Positions 63,660 through 64,000 of a stretch of 64,000 nucleotides of DNA are shown piece after piece. Both the position numbers and the translations under genes were made by a program. The DNA lies in NCBI RefSeq assembly GCF_005937885.2, contig NZ_CP042176.1, positions 496,001-560,000 of the forward strand, in the 5' to 3' direction. Under the pieces are notes generated by a model that saw nothing but the letters and a program-made list of their open reading frames with translations, was not told the DNA's origin and did not search any database. How positions within the stretch are numbered: the stretch's first letter is position 1; each line of letters starts with the position of its first letter. The stretch comes from Bradyrhizobium sp. KBS0727 (GTDB lineage: Bacteria > Pseudomonadota > Alphaproteobacteria > Rhizobiales > Xanthobacteraceae).

Positions 63660-64000
63660 CGCCGTCTCCCTCTTGAATGATGCGCCCGATGATTGAGGCC
63701 TCGATCATCGCGAGGCCGGCAAAGCCTGTAAATCGGAATCGGCGCGAAAAGCGGCCGTGGCGGCCGGCGATGACGGTGTTTCTACGGTCGATTGTGAAGC
63801 TGCTCACAGGGGCGCCCCGGCGTCCGCGCTATCCAAGGCGCGACCCAAAGTGCTACCCGGGCCGTCCAGGCCCGCCGGGTGGGACTGATGAAAACGCGAC
63901 GATTGGCTTTTTGGTGGTTCCGGTTCGTGGTCTCGGGACGGTTCCTGGCAAAATTCCTCCAGCGACCGCGCGCCTGACGCCGCGCAATCGCAGCGAAGCC
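63660..64000. other. Terminal stretch without a supported gene
   Basis: A 29-codon frame (63888-63977, MKTRRLAFWWFRFVVSGRF) has no ribosome site and is probably chance. No repeats or RNA genes were seen. A gene may begin beyond the window. Confidence 0.4.

Noticed and set aside
63888..63977. A 29-codon frame near the window end
   Set aside because: No ribosome site and no sign of conservation visible from sequence.

Overview
The window looks like chromosomal DNA of an alphaproteobacterium of the order Hyphomicrobiales, most likely Bradyrhizobium or a close relative. The reasons are the high GC content, the gene order rplU-rpmA ... obgE-proB-proA-nadD-rsfS, several families typical of that group (PF04392 substrate-binding proteins, DUF992, DUF2171), and two dispersed repeats I recall from Bradyrhizobium-type genomes. 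This is inferred from reading; no search was run.

Layout. (1) 115-8949 is the housekeeping run rsfS, nadD, proA, proB, obgE (all minus), interrupted between proA and proB by small exported or hypothetical genes and a ParE-toxin remnant. (2) 9201-12328 is a head-to-tail array of ABC-type substrate-binding protein genes joined by ATGA overlaps: two intact, one with an in-frame stop, and two collapsed to scars. (3) 12469-17701 is a minus-strand trio: a subtilisin-like protease, a vanadium-haloperoxidase/PAP2-type enzyme with a glycine-rich tail, and an adenylate-cyclase/TPR protein. (4) 17869-21277 holds MaoC, EamA and GNAT genes and then rplU-rpmA with a clear promoter and terminator. (5) 21464-22564 encodes a ROK-type kinase whose motifs occur in circularly permuted order. 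A tRNA-Ser(CGA) follows.

(6) 23287-54622 is a large stress and low-oxygen island. It encodes Lon, Hsp20, an encapsulin with its DyP peroxidase cargo, ClpB, a shortened Hsp20, DnaK, a CDGSH protein, CbpA/CbpM, many small proteins, a sigma-54 response regulator with its sensor kinase, BON protein, FdhE, FdhD, cytochrome bd (CydABX type), an FdhF/YdeP oxidoreductase and a bestrophin-like channel. Five places in the island carry a pair of near-identical palindromes (consensus RGACA-N3-TGTCC) 22-23 bp apart. In four of these places a sigma-54 promoter (TGGCRCG-N4-TTGCT) lies 58-62 bp from the nearer palindrome. The fifth pair is upstream of the response regulator gene itself. I infer a local, self-controlled sigma-54 regulon coupling protein quality control to anaerobic or formate metabolism.

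(7) 54671-62791 holds acetoacetyl-CoA synthetase, a family 3 glycosidase, and an IclR-controlled catabolic operon (solute-binding protein, two amidohydrolases, two Rieske ferredoxins). Two small genes close the window.

The best candidates for undescribed biology are the paired-palindrome sigma-54 regulon, the cyclase/haloperoxidase/subtilisin trio and the permuted ROK kinase.
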